64,000 nucleotides of DNA from Paenibacillus oryzae (GTDB lineage Bacteria; Bacillota; Bacilli; Paenibacillales; Paenibacillaceae): positions 83,615 to 147,614 of the forward strand of contig NZ_LYPA01000074.1 of assembly GCF_001675045.1 (NCBI RefSeq). The letters are read 5' to 3'. The position numbers and the translations under genes were made by a program. Below the pieces are notes generated by a model that was given only the letters and a program-made list of their open reading frames with translations, did no database searches and had not been told where the DNA came from. How positions within the stretch are numbered: the first letter of the stretch is position 1; the number at the start of each line of letters is the position of its first letter. Shown piece by piece: positions 33,367 through 41,961 of the stretch.

Positions 33367-34470
33367 CTAAGAATCAAACTTCAAATTAATCAACACGATC
33401 TCCGACTGGCTGCCAATGCGAATTGGCGGTCCCCAGAAGCCGAAGCCTGACGTAACAACGGAGTGAAGGGAATCCTTTTGCAGGTAACCCCAATCATTTT
33501 CAAAAATCGCGCTTGTTATGAGATTGGCCGGCGCGATTTGGCCGCGGTGCGTGTGGCCTGACACCATAAGATCTACCCCATTATCGGCAGCTATACCGAG
33601 ATCGTAGGGCTGGTGATCCAATACAATAACGGGTTTCGAATGATCCACCGTGCTCATCAGCTCTTCCATCGTCGCACGGTCGCTTTCTGTCCGGTCCTTA
33701 CGGCCAACTAGCGTCAGTTTATCGTCAATGACAATGCCTTCGTCGTAAAGCACCTTCATATTGCTGCGCTCCAGAGCGTCGATCAGCTCCTCCAAGGGGC
33801 CGTCCAGCTTGTCATGGTTGCCGAGCGAGGCATAAACCCCATAAGGCGCATTGATCTCGCTAATGATTTCATCTATTCCCCGCTTCAAATACGCATCCAA
33901 GTCATCATCAATGATATCTCCGGGGTACAACACCAGATCCGGCTTTAACGCATTAATTTCCTCCACCAGACGTTTGGCATGGTTTTTGCCCGACAGAAGG
34001 CCAAAATGCATATCCGCCGCCATCACTATTTTCAGCTCCGACAATCCCTCGACCTTCTTATCCAATTGAACGTCATATTCCCGCACAATGGGAGTATAGG
34101 CATTGTAAGAGCCGTAAATAAGCAGCGAAACAAGCGCTACAAGCGTTAGCGAGCCCGCCCACTTTTGCACGGAATGCCGTGGCAGCGAGGTCAGGCGAAG
34201 CAGCCATGTCGTCAAATGGACAAGCGGGAGCATTAACAAAAGCAACGAAAAAATAGCGAGCCAGTAGGAGCCAATCATGCTTAATAAGGCGAAATCTCCA
34301 AAAAATCTCCCCAGAATAAAGGATGAGGCCAAAAGAACCAATACAACAACATACGCGATTTTAAACTTGGCCGATACGGCAGGACGCATCCAGTTCCACC
34401 CGCTCCAGCCGATATAAAAAACTAGCACGCCATACAAAAGCAAAAAAAGAATTCCCACTAATACAAACAT
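33367..34470 (-). CDS. Membrane-anchored metallophosphoesterase
   Basis: A 367-residue protein. Four hydrophobic helices occupy about 1-120. The calcineurin-like domain follows with metal motifs AADMHFG, YPGDIIDDD, SLGNHDKLDG, LDHQP and SGHTHRGQ, all ligands present. The family (YkuE/YaeI type) often acts on nucleotide-lipid pyrophosphates or phosphodiesters at the membrane. AGGAGG lies twelve bases upstream of the ATG. It has no operon partner. The substrate cannot be assigned. Confidence 0.88.
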   Translation of the reverse strand: MFVLVGILFLLLYGVLVFYIGWSGWNWMRPAVSAKFKIAYVVVLVLLASSFILGRFFGDFALLSMIGSYWLAIFSLLLLMLPLVHLTTWLLRLTSLPRHSVQKWAGSLTLVALVSLLIYGSYNAYTPIVREYDVQLDKKVEGLSELKIVMAADMHFGLLSGKNHAKRLVEEINALKPDLVLYPGDIIDDDLDAYLKRGIDEIISEINAPYGVYASLGNHDKLDGPLEELIDALERSNMKVLYDEGIVIDDKLTLVGRKDRTESDRATMEELMSTVDHSKPVIVLDHQPYDLGIAADNGVDLMVSGHTHRGQIAPANLITSAIFENDWGYLQKDSLHSVVTSGFGFWGPPIRIGSQSEIVLINLKFDS

Positions 34471-34730
34471 ATTTGCGCCTGTCCTCCTGAAGTAGATTCA
34501 TATCTCTATCATACACGATACAATAACCCCGCACTACTTTGCCGTAGAGAATGAGGACTGTTGAATTCTTCACAAATCACGTACAATAATAAACAAGCGG
34601 CATAAGTCCCTGATGCAACTTTTTATCCAATACACATACAGCCAAAATAACATGACTTCAAGGCCAGCTGACGCACATTCACGGTTGGGCCGGTCAGCGA
34701 ACAAACTTAAGACTTCTGCAGCCATCATAG
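34471..34730. other. Intergenic stretch between the phosphoesterase and a gene remnant
   Basis: About 260 bp without a supported gene. Short frames are present but have neither ribosome sites nor family resemblance. The region must hold the promoter of the phosphoesterase gene. Confidence 0.4.
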
Positions 34731-34901
34731 TCTTCAAATCCCTTGCAGCAGCAATACCAGCATAATGGGTCTCAACAGCAACGGAATTCCCCCTCTCGAC
34801 CTAAGACGGTTACCTGCACAGGCTGTGGAGCACGAGCCATAATTCTTCCTGAAGAATACAAAAACTGCGAATATTGCGGATTTACATTAAACTATTCGTA
34901 G
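34731..34901 (+). pseudogene. Remnant of a zinc-ribbon protein C-terminus
   Basis: An open frame of 56 codons after a stop at 34728. A Gln/Ser-rich linker leads to TVTCTGCGARAIILPEEY and then CEYCGFTLNYS before TAG. This is the same pattern as the last zinc ribbon of the membrane protein at 3443-4336 (VACKGCGAQ, then CEYCGTALT). No ATG, no ribosome site and no upstream membrane domain are found in any frame, so it looks like the 3' end of a deleted gene. A TTG at 34743 could start a 52-residue peptide, but nothing supports translation. Confidence 0.6.
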
Positions 34902-34993
34902 GCTTAATGCTTTCAGCCAGTGCAGCAAGCCCGCTGCTCCATGACCTCTCGTTTAGTAACACCAGCTTCTGGATGCTCCTGTAAGTTTGGTAA

Positions 34994-35022
34994 TTGTGAG
35001 TACGCCCTGAATCAGCTATAAT
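34994..35022 (+). promoter_or_regulatory. SigA-type promoter of the toxin-antitoxin operon
   Basis: TTGTGA (34994-34999) and TATAAT (35017-35022) with the ideal 17-bp spacing, 22 bp upstream of the antitoxin start. Confidence 0.75.
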
Positions 35023-35044
35023 TAATTTAAGGACGGTGATTAAT

Positions 35045-35293
35045 ATGAACTTCGTCAGAAAAATCACAAACAGTGACGCTTTAAAACATATCGTTGATCT
35101 TCCTGAAGACCTTCAAAATCAGGATGTCGAATTAATCATATTGCCTATTGGGGACTCCTCTCTTTACAAACGTCCCACCGCTTCTTCCCATACTGCCAGA
35201 GGTTCTCTAAAGCAATACGCTAATTTGGATTTAATCCAATTCGAACAAGGCGCATGGGAAAAGGGTGTGCAGGACAAACATGAACATCGCTGA
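35045..35293 (+). CDS. VapB-like antitoxin
   Basis: An 82-residue protein directly upstream of, and overlapping by 14 bp, a PIN-domain toxin. The start is ATG 35045 with AAGGACGG eight to nine bases upstream; the GTG nine bases earlier is too close to that site. The N-terminal half (MNFVRKITNSDALKHIVDLPEDL, then VELIILPI) resembles Phd/AbrB-type antitoxin DNA-binding folds. The C-terminal half is polar, as expected for the toxin-neutralising tail. It probably represses the operon promoter together with the toxin. Confidence 0.75.
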   Translation: MNFVRKITNSDALKHIVDLPEDLQNQDVELIILPIGDSSLYKRPTASSHTARGSLKQYANLDLIQFEQGAWEKGVQDKHEHR

Positions 35294-35663
35294 TGCAAAT
35301 GTAATACTGCGTTATTTGCTTCAAGATGCGGCTCAGTTCATTGAACCAGCTAAAGACAAAATTGAAAACCATTATATCTTTATCCCTAACGAAGTCATCG
35401 CCGAAGTCGTATATGTGTTGGAAAAGGTATACAAGGTCGAAAGAGTCAGTATCTTTGATGCATTGAAGAACCTGCTCACATACAGCAATATTACAACACA
35501 TGACAAAAATATGCTGATCGAAGCTTTGAAGGTCTACAGTGAAATCAAAATCGATTTTGTTGATTCGCTTCTCTTCGCCTACTCAAAGATCGGCAGTCAT
35601 ACCGTTTTCACTTTTGACAAGAAGCTTAACCAAATGCTTGATCAACTTCGCAACGCTAAATAA
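35280..35663 (+). CDS. VapC-like PIN-domain ribonuclease toxin
   Basis: A 127-residue PIN-domain protein. The four acidic positions of the active site are visible: Asp5 in MNIADANVILRYLL, Glu in VIAEVVYVLEK (about 42-48), Asp in IDFVDSLLFAYSK (about 97) and Asp in FTFDKKL (about 115). ATG 35280 lies inside the antitoxin gene, after AAGGG. VapC toxins cut tRNA or other RNA when freed from the antitoxin. A 16-bp-stem terminator starts at its stop codon. The module lies between a gene remnant and groEL, which suggests acquisition by transfer. Confidence 0.85.
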   Translation: MNIADANVILRYLLQDAAQFIEPAKDKIENHYIFIPNEVIAEVVYVLEKVYKVERVSIFDALKNLLTYSNITTHDKNMLIEALKVYSEIKIDFVDSLLFAYSKIGSHTVFTFDKKLNQMLDQLRNAK

Positions 35664-35713
35664 AATAGGCTTCTCACAAAGTTCGACTGAACTCGTGAGA
35701 AGCCTATTTTTTA
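35662..35713. terminator. Strong bidirectional terminator between vapC and groEL
   Basis: Perfect 16-bp stem, AAAATAGGCTTCTCAC and GTGAGAAGCCTATTTT, with T residues on the plus side and A residues on the other. A second hairpin, TTCCTTG/CAAGGGA, lies at 35760-35780 nearer to groEL. Confidence 0.85.
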
Positions 35714-35789
35714 TTCATGTAGTCAGAATGTGGTCATATGACGTTTTTTAACTTGAGATTCCTTGCTAGGCAAGGGATTTCAGGTCAAT

Positions 35790-37427
35790 TTACATCATTC
35801 CGCCCATTCCACCCATGCCGCCCATGTCCGGCATGCCGGCGCCAGCTGCGCCTTTAGGCTCAGGCTTGTCGGCAACGACAGCTTCGGTTGTCAGGAACAT
35901 AGCTGCTACGGAAGCAGCGTTTTGCAGTGCGGAGCGAGTTACTTTGGCAGGGTCAACGATACCTGCGTCGAACATGTTTACCCATTCGCCTGTGGCAGCA
36001 TTGTAGCCGATGCCTACTTTTTCGTTTTTCAGGCGCTCAACGATAACGGAGCCTTCTTGGCCTGCGTTAGCTGCAATTGTGCGGATTGGCTCTTCCAGAG
36101 CGCGGAGCACGATGTTAACGCCAGTAGCTTCGTCGCCTTCAGCGGAAACAGCAGCAACTGCTTTGTATACGTTAACCAGCGCTGTACCGCCGCCGGAAAC
36201 GATGCCTTCTTCTACAGCAGCGCGAGTGGAGTTCAGAGCATCTTCAATGCGAAGCTTGCGCTCTTTCAGCTCGGTTTCAGTCGCTGCGCCAACTTTGATA
36301 ACCGCTACGCCGCCAGCCAGTTTAGCCAGACGCTCTTGCAGTTTTTCTTTATCAAAATCGGAAGTTGTTTCTTCCAGTTGAGCACGGATTTGGTTAACAC
36401 GAGCATCGATGTCGGCTTTGTTGCCAGCGCCGTCAACGATGATTGTGTTTTCTTTAGTGATGCGGATTTGACGAGCGGAGCCCAGTTGTTCAACAACAGT
36501 GGATTTAAGCTCAAGGCCCAGCTCCTCTGTAATGACTTGGCCGCCAGTCAGAGCAGCGATGTCTTGCAGCATAGCTTTGCGGCGGTCGCCGAAGCCAGGA
36601 GCTTTAACCGCAACGCAAGTGAATGTGCCGCGCAGCTTGTTTACAACCAGAGTTGCTTGAGCTTCGCCTTCCACATCTTCAGCAATGATCAGAAGCTGCT
36701 TGCCGGATTGTACAACCTTCTCCAGAACAGGCAGGATTTCCTGAATGTTGGAGATTTTTTTGTCGGTGATCAAAATGTAAGGGTTGTCGAGGACAGCTTC
36801 CATTTTGTCAGTATCCGTAATCATATAAGGGGAGATGTAGCCGCGGTCGAACTGCATGCCTTCAACCACTTCCAGCTCCGTATTGAAGCCTTTGGATTCT
36901 TCAACGGTAATAACGCCGTCGTTTCCAACCTTCTCCATAGCTTCAGCGATCAGCTCGCCTACTTCTTCGTCAGCGGAAGAGATAGCCGCAACCTGAGCAA
37001 TGGATTGTTTGCCTTCGATAGGCTTGGAGATGGATTTCAGCTCTTCAACAGCAGCTTTAACCGCTTTTTCGATACCTTTGCGGATAACCATAGGGTTAGC
37101 GCCGGCTGTAACGTTTTTCAGACCTTCGCGAATCATAGCTTGAGCCAGAACGGTTGCCGTAGTTGTACCGTCGCCTGCTACATCGTTTGTTTTTGTTGCT
37201 ACTTCTTTAACCAGTTGAGCGCCCATGTTTTCAAAAGCGTCTTCCAGCTCGATTTCCTTAGCGATGGAAACACCGTCATTGGTAATAAGCGGGCTGCCGA
37301 ATTTTTTCTCAAGCACCACGTTGCGGCCTTTAGGACCGAGTGTTACTTTTACCGCATTTGCCAAAGCGTCAACGCCGCGCAGCATGGAGCGGCGAGCGTC
37401 TTCACTGAATTTAATCTCTTTAGCCAT
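35790..37427 (-). CDS. groEL: Chaperonin GroEL
   Basis: A 545-residue 60-kDa chaperonin of full length. It shows VTLGPKGRNVVLEKKFGSP, the ATP-binding GDGTTTATVLAQ near 86-97, the apical EVVEGMQFDRGYISPYMIT and the Gly/Met tail ending GGMGGMGGMM. The ATG has GGGAGG upstream. It forms the double ring that folds cytosolic proteins with GroES, encoded 136 bp upstream in the same operon. The operon is controlled by the HrcA/CIRCE site before groES. Confidence 0.99.
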   Translation of the reverse strand: MAKEIKFSEDARRSMLRGVDALANAVKVTLGPKGRNVVLEKKFGSPLITNDGVSIAKEIELEDAFENMGAQLVKEVATKTNDVAGDGTTTATVLAQAMIREGLKNVTAGANPMVIRKGIEKAVKAAVEELKSISKPIEGKQSIAQVAAISSADEEVGELIAEAMEKVGNDGVITVEESKGFNTELEVVEGMQFDRGYISPYMITDTDKMEAVLDNPYILITDKKISNIQEILPVLEKVVQSGKQLLIIAEDVEGEAQATLVVNKLRGTFTCVAVKAPGFGDRRKAMLQDIAALTGGQVITEELGLELKSTVVEQLGSARQIRITKENTIIVDGAGNKADIDARVNQIRAQLEETTSDFDKEKLQERLAKLAGGVAVIKVGAATETELKERKLRIEDALNSTRAAVEEGIVSGGGTALVNVYKAVAAVSAEGDEATGVNIVLRALEEPIRTIAANAGQEGSVIVERLKNEKVGIGYNAATGEWVNMFDAGIVDPAKVTRSALQNAASVAAMFLTTEAVVADKPEPKGAAGAGMPDMGGMGGMGGMM

Positions 37428-37563
37428 GAGTGAATAACCTCCCGAATAGTCATGTTAAGTATGTGTAAGTTGTTCCGGAATCCGCGACCTCACGTTATGA
37501 AGTAGCGGTATCCCTAAACGCATCATGTGCAAGGTAACAAAACGTTTTTTATTTAAAAAACGC

Positions 37564-37845
37564 CTATTCAAAAATCGCGTGGATGTCGCTTTCCTTCATG
37601 ATCAAATACTCTTTGCCTTCGTATTTGATTTCAGTTCCCGCATATTTGGAGAACAGAACGCGGTCGCCTTCTTTTACTTCCAATGCTACGCGTACGCCGT
37701 CTTTCAGCGCGCCGCTGCCAACAGCGATTACTTTGCCCTCTTGCGGCTTTTCCTTCGCCGTATCCGGCAGCACGATGCCGCTCGCAGTTGTTTCTTCCTT
37801 CGCGATTGGTTCAATCAATACGCGTTCACCCAAAGGTTTAATCAT
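37564..37845 (-). CDS. groES: Co-chaperonin GroES
   Basis: A 93-residue protein, the usual size. The start is ATG 37845 (MIKPLGERVLIEP), with AGGAGGCT eight bases upstream; the longer upstream reading crosses the leader and begins beside the CIRCE site. The mobile loop is AKEETTASGIVLPD, and the roof region includes KEGDRVLFSKYAGTEIKYEGKEYLI. It forms the heptameric lid of GroEL. It is first in the groES-groEL operon. Confidence 0.99.
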   Translation of the reverse strand: MIKPLGERVLIEPIAKEETTASGIVLPDTAKEKPQEGKVIAVGSGALKDGVRVALEVKEGDRVLFSKYAGTEIKYEGKEYLIMKESDIHAIFE

Positions 37846-37888
37846 TGAAAATAGCCTCCTTCTAATATTGTCGCTTATTGTCAATTTG

Positions 37889-37955
37889 TTAGCACTCATA
37901 AGCGTTAAGTGCTAACAACCATCTTTATAATACTTTTTTTCGAATCTGATTTCAA
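37889..37955 (-). promoter_or_regulatory. groES promoter with CIRCE operator
   Basis: On the minus strand TTGAAA (37950-37955), 17 bp, then TATTAT (37927-37932) form a SigA promoter. Just downstream lies TTAGCACTT-N9-GAGTGCTAA (37889-37915), the CIRCE element with one mismatch from the consensus. HrcA binding there gives heat-shock control. Confidence 0.95.
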
Positions 37956-38009
37956 GTGCCTGGCATCAATTTTCAGGGATATTTTTCTTGGCTGCCGGCA
38001 GCGGGCGCA

Positions 38010-39989
38010 TCACGCAAAGGCAAACTCAAAACAAGCAGCAATCTCTCCACCCCTTACTGCAGCCTTGTCCCCCATCCAAGTAAAATCAAGACTATACCAG
38101 CTCCGCTCTCGCCCGAAATGATCGGTATCGGAGCGTTTTGTCACTTGAGGCGACCATAAATGCTCGTCATAATGAATGCTCAGCTTTCGCCCGGCCTCAA
38201 GCAAAATCCTTCCCGTTCGCTCCAGCTTTGGCTCTAGCAGCGTAATAAACCTCTCTGTCAGCACGTTCTCTCCAAACGGAGCAGTTCCTTCGCCAAAACC
38301 TCTATCCTTCACCTCAAAAGAATTCCCCATCTCCAAAGAAGTTTTCGGCGCAGCAGAATTGTCCAGCAAGTCAGCTTTGTCCAGAGAAGCTGAATCCTTG
38401 AACACAATAATATCCCTAAGCTCAAGTACGGGTCTGCCGGTTTTTCTCCAGCGGAACTGCCGGAGCAAGCTCTTTAGCCCTGCTTCCTCGGGATACGCCC
38501 CCGCCAGCTCAAGAGCAAAGCGGTCCTCATCCCCGCCGATCTCTGCAGTAATAATCTTCGCTGCAAAGGCATCTCCCGGGCTTTGCGTGCAGCCGCTCAC
38601 AATGGGCAAGGAATGTCCCTGCGAGCCGTTGCACCAATGCTGATAACGCCGAGGGCCGAAATAAGCCTCCGTATACATGCCGCTGCCTAGCTCCGCCAGA
38701 TAGGCCTCCCCGTCTGCATGAAGCAGAAAGCTGCCGCAATCGTTATGATTATGCGGTTCGTTGTTATGCCCGCCTTTTGCCGCAAAACAATATACGGAAT
38801 TATCCTTACCTGCATGGCGAGATACCATCCACGCTGAGTCTGCCATATACACCGCCTCAGCCGGCCAATCCTCATGAGCAGCTTCGGCCCGCTCCCGACC
38901 AGACGCCCATATCAAATTTCGCAGAGCTGGAGCCCACCGCCCGCAATGATCCTCGCTGTAGGCGCAGCGCAATTCAGGATGCGGCATCGCAATTTCTGGA
39001 TATTCGTCCCGCAAGCGCCAGGTTAATCCCATGAACACGCCGCTGCGGGGAAGCGAATCTGAAAAATTAATAACGGTTCCCCGACTGGAGAAGGAGCGCT
39101 GCTGAAACATAGCGATTTGCTTCACCTTCGGAATGGCGAATCCGTCAGCCCCTCCTCCAGTGGCACGCTTGAGCAAGGAGACGAAATACACATAATAACC
39201 AAAGCCGTATTGCCAGTACAAATAGCCTTCTACGCAAGCCCCATCATCTCCGTAGCCTTCCAGAAAGCAGCTTGTTGCTTTTATGGACCGTTCCAGAATT
39301 GCGGACAATCTGTCCTTGTCCGTGATCAAATACAGGGCAGCCGCCCCAATGGAACCGCCGCATACCGCAGACCAGTTATTCTGGAGTCCTTCCCATGAAT
39401 AAGAAACCGCATTCAAAAAAGGCTGGAACAGCCTTTTTTCCACCTCATCGCCAATCCGGTCCAGCAGCTCCGATGGAAGCTTGTCCTGCAGCAGCACAGA
39501 CAGCTCGGCAAGTGCAAACCCCGTCTCCGCCGCAAACAAGTCGATGCTCCCCAACGGTCCCAGCTCCTCTGAATAATGAGCGGGCAAACACCAGGTTGCT
39601 TCGTTGCAGATGGACTCCACAATTTCAAGCAGCGCATTGCGATATGTATCATTTTGAGGCTCCACCAGCGCCATAATAGCAAAAGCATTCAGCCGCTTTC
39701 GCTTGCGAAAATAGGGACGCTCATACGACAGACGCTCGCCTGTTTTCCGATAAGCGCCATACAGCTCCTCTGTCAGCTCCGGCTCAGGCTCCGCCAAAAG
39801 CGCCTGCGACTCCAGCTTGATTTCCTCCAACAAATCCTTCAAGCCGGTATCTGAAGCAAGTCTTAGACCCAAGGCGATACTATTGGCATCATCGCACAGC
39901 ATGGATAACGTGCCAACAACATGATTATCCTCAAGCAGATTTTTTATCTGTTCCTTAAGCCGCTCCTTATCCCCTGTCCACTTAATCAT
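38010..39989 (-). CDS. Heparinase II/III-like protein
   Basis: A 659-residue protein. The first 340 residues form an (alpha/alpha) toroid (with SYSWEGLQNNWSAVCGGSIG). The C-terminal beta-sandwich contains the family signature GGHNNEPHNHNDCGSFLLH, with YQHWCNGSQGHSLP after it. No signal peptide is seen, so it is probably cytosolic. The family are polysaccharide lyases for uronic-acid glycans such as heparin, alginate or ulvan; the substrate is not evident. Its start overlaps the stop of a TetR-family regulator by ATGA, so the two genes are co-translated, an uncommon pairing. Confidence 0.85.
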   Translation of the reverse strand: MIKWTGDKERLKEQIKNLLEDNHVVGTLSMLCDDANSIALGLRLASDTGLKDLLEEIKLESQALLAEPEPELTEELYGAYRKTGERLSYERPYFRKRKRLNAFAIMALVEPQNDTYRNALLEIVESICNEATWCLPAHYSEELGPLGSIDLFAAETGFALAELSVLLQDKLPSELLDRIGDEVEKRLFQPFLNAVSYSWEGLQNNWSAVCGGSIGAAALYLITDKDRLSAILERSIKATSCFLEGYGDDGACVEGYLYWQYGFGYYVYFVSLLKRATGGGADGFAIPKVKQIAMFQQRSFSSRGTVINFSDSLPRSGVFMGLTWRLRDEYPEIAMPHPELRCAYSEDHCGRWAPALRNLIWASGRERAEAAHEDWPAEAVYMADSAWMVSRHAGKDNSVYCFAAKGGHNNEPHNHNDCGSFLLHADGEAYLAELGSGMYTEAYFGPRRYQHWCNGSQGHSLPIVSGCTQSPGDAFAAKIITAEIGGDEDRFALELAGAYPEEAGLKSLLRQFRWRKTGRPVLELRDIIVFKDSASLDKADLLDNSAAPKTSLEMGNSFEVKDRGFGEGTAPFGENVLTERFITLLEPKLERTGRILLEAGRKLSIHYDEHLWSPQVTKRSDTDHFGRERSWYSLDFTWMGDKAAVRGGEIAACFEFAFA

Positions 39990-40585
39990 GTCGCAGCGTC
40001 CCCTTTATAATGCAGCCCGTGCAAAATAAAATCCGTCATGTCCAGGATAAGATCCTCCAAATCACTGATTTCCTCTTGCACCATCTTCCAATACGGCTGC
40101 TCTCTATGCATCAGCAAAATTCCGACCACCGACAAAAAAACGTTGTCAAGTGACCTGTATTGGAAATAGCCCTGCTCCCTGCCTTCCGCAATCCACTTCC
40201 GCAGATAAAACCAGGTCGGCAGCACATGCTCCCGAATGTGGGCAATTCTCGGCGAGTTCAAAGTAATCTCCTGCTGAATAATGCTGACAAAATGGGGATC
40301 GCCTTGCCGAAAATAGGTAACCTCGCGGATAACCAGCTTGACTCCATCCACGGGATTCATCCCTGGATCAATGTCATCCATTTTTTGCTTGGGGAAAAAA
40401 TGAGTGAATAATGCGGCGAACAGCTTTTCTTTTCCGCCGAAATGATAGGAAACCAGCGCCACATTGGCGCCGGCCTCCTGACAAATTTGACGAATTGAGG
40501 TTCCATCATACCCCTGCTGCGCAAACAGCTTTTTGGCCGCCTGCAAAATACGCGTTTTAATATCCGCGTCCTCTAAAACTGCCAT
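39986..40585 (-). CDS. TetR-family transcriptional regulator
   Basis: A 199-residue regulator. The HTH is at about 9-55 (KTRILQAAKKLFAQQGYDGTSIRQICQEAGANVALVSYHFGGKEKLF). The C-terminal ligand domain resembles the CerR/YbiH group. GGAGGG lies upstream of the ATG. It overlaps the downstream heparinase-like gene and starts 102 bp after the YhgE-like permease gene on the same strand. The large inverted repeat upstream of that permease is the best candidate operator, so the regulator probably controls the exporter. Confidence 0.88.
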   Translation of the reverse strand: MAVLEDADIKTRILQAAKKLFAQQGYDGTSIRQICQEAGANVALVSYHFGGKEKLFAALFTHFFPKQKMDDIDPGMNPVDGVKLVIREVTYFRQGDPHFVSIIQQEITLNSPRIAHIREHVLPTWFYLRKWIAEGREQGYFQYRSLDNVFLSVVGILLMHREQPYWKMVQEEISDLEDLILDMTDFILHGLHYKGDAAT

Positions 40586-40687
40586 AAATACCCTCCAATA
40601 TTGACCTTTTCATAGTATAGCAAGGGATATTTTCTTACGCTGCGGGGAAGAAGGTCCTCAAAAAGCTGCTAATTTAAACAATCCGGC

Positions 40688-41815
40688 TTATGCAGCCCTT
40701 CTTTCCCTCGCCAGCGTCGCAATGGCGCTAACCGCAATCGCGACCACTCCAATCAGAGACAGCGCAACAACGGCTTCTCCCGTTCCGGTCCCGCCAAACA
40801 GCACATTCATCGTTCCGTCCACGGCATATGTTGCCGGAAGCACGTCTCCCAAGCCGCTATAAAAATCCGACAGCAGCTCCCGTGGAACCATAGCGCCGGA
40901 AGAAACCAGCTGCGCGGATAGCGCCATAATATTCAGAAGCATGCCGGCCATGCCGAACAAATACAAAAACAACTGGGAGACAAACATAAACACAAGCAAA
41001 AAGATAAATTCAAAGCCCCATAGAGCAAGGAAGCCGCCTTCCATCTGTCCCCCCAGCAGCGAGAGCAAGCTAACACCAACTAGTGAAATCACCACGGCTG
41101 ACCCTGCATTAATGATTAGCCTTGCAATAAACCGGCTCCATTTGCTAACCGTGGACTTCAAGGCGATCGACGACTGCTCCAGATTCATGCCCATAATCAT
41201 CGCTCCGACATAAGAGGCCAAAACCATCATCATCGGCACCATCTGGTTATTCATCCCCTGAACGGTATGGACAACATGCGTTTCAGCAATGACCCGCTGG
41301 GACAAAGCCTGCGCCGCGCCTGCAGCCTGTTCGCTTGGCGTCCCGCCAGCGGTCAATTGCTGTCCAATGCCGGAAGCTACAGCTGTACGGTTAACCTCAG
41401 ACGCAATCCCTGCCGCAGCCGAGCTCATGATGCTTTTGATCATGGCGGGATTGGATTCGTTCATATAAAAATGCAAGCTCCCATGGCCTGCCGCCGATGA
41501 AGACTGCTCCGTAAAATCTCCCGGTATGAACAAAATCATCCCGATATCTCTTTTGTCCAAACGTTCCTTTGCAGCATCAAGTGAAGCTTCACTGGACATT
41601 TCAAAAGGCATACTCTCCATCAGTCGCTGCGAAATTTGCACACCGATGGCCGTATCCTCATTAACAATAGCAACAGAAAGCTGCTCCATCCTGTCGGTAA
41701 TTCCATTATAACCTGTCATCCAAATAACCGAAAAGATGATTTGAAACATTAACGCTGTTATTATGCCTACCCAAGTCGTAGAGCGCTTCATAAATGCTTG
41801 CAAGCCTTTAACCAT
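40688..41815 (-). CDS. YhgE/ABC-2-type membrane exporter protein
   Basis: A 375-residue membrane protein. The start is ATG 41815 with GGGGAGAAC upstream; the reading 33 bases longer lies in the operator region. The first helix is at about 10-33, an external domain spans about 35-190, and five helices follow at about 195-370. This is the ABC-2/Pip (YhgE-like) plan. No ATPase gene is adjacent. In B. subtilis yhgE sits beside a TetR-type regulator gene (yhgD), as here. The likely role is efflux; the substrate is unknown. Confidence 0.8.
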   Translation of the reverse strand: MVKGLQAFMKRSTTWVGIITALMFQIIFSVIWMTGYNGITDRMEQLSVAIVNEDTAIGVQISQRLMESMPFEMSSEASLDAAKERLDKRDIGMILFIPGDFTEQSSSAAGHGSLHFYMNESNPAMIKSIMSSAAAGIASEVNRTAVASGIGQQLTAGGTPSEQAAGAAQALSQRVIAETHVVHTVQGMNNQMVPMMMVLASYVGAMIMGMNLEQSSIALKSTVSKWSRFIARLIINAGSAVVISLVGVSLLSLLGGQMEGGFLALWGFEFIFLLVFMFVSQLFLYLFGMAGMLLNIMALSAQLVSSGAMVPRELLSDFYSGLGDVLPATYAVDGTMNVLFGGTGTGEAVVALSLIGVVAIAVSAIATLARERRAA

Positions 41816-41833
41816 AATGTTCTCCCCTATCAC

Positions 41834-41889
41834 GCATAATTTAAACAAATAATTTAAACAATCGTTTTAATCATTCGTTTAAATTATGC
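41834..41889 (-). promoter_or_regulatory. Large inverted repeat, probable TetR operator
   Basis: Perfect 13-bp arms, GCATAATTTAAAC (41834-41846) and GTTTAAATTATGC (41877-41889). Between them is a second dyad, AAACAATCG with CATTCGTTT, typical in size and sequence for TetR-family operators. It lies 19 bp upstream of the exporter start. Confidence 0.65.
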
Positions 41890-41911
41890 CGCAACCTTCC
41901 TTTTCTGTCAA

Positions 41912-41949
41912 CAAAAAAGCTGCCGCATCCCGACCGGAATGCGACAGCT
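41912..41949 (-). terminator. Terminator after tatC
   Basis: On the minus strand AGCTGTCGCATTCC pairs with GGATGCGGCAGCT (one G-T, minor mismatch), then six T residues. Confidence 0.85.
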
Positions 41950-41961
41950 CGACTTAATAGC

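Noticed and set aside
33197..34626. TCCCTGA-N-GCAACT occurring on both sides of the metallophosphoesterase gene
   Set aside because: The shared stretch is under 20 bp and imperfect, with no inverted ends; it is not enough for a mobile element or attachment sites.
35763..37433. A 556-codon open frame antisense to groEL
   Set aside because: It mirrors groEL almost exactly, is extremely rich in Ser, Phe, Asn and Cys, and has no family character. It arises from groEL codon use, not from a second gene.
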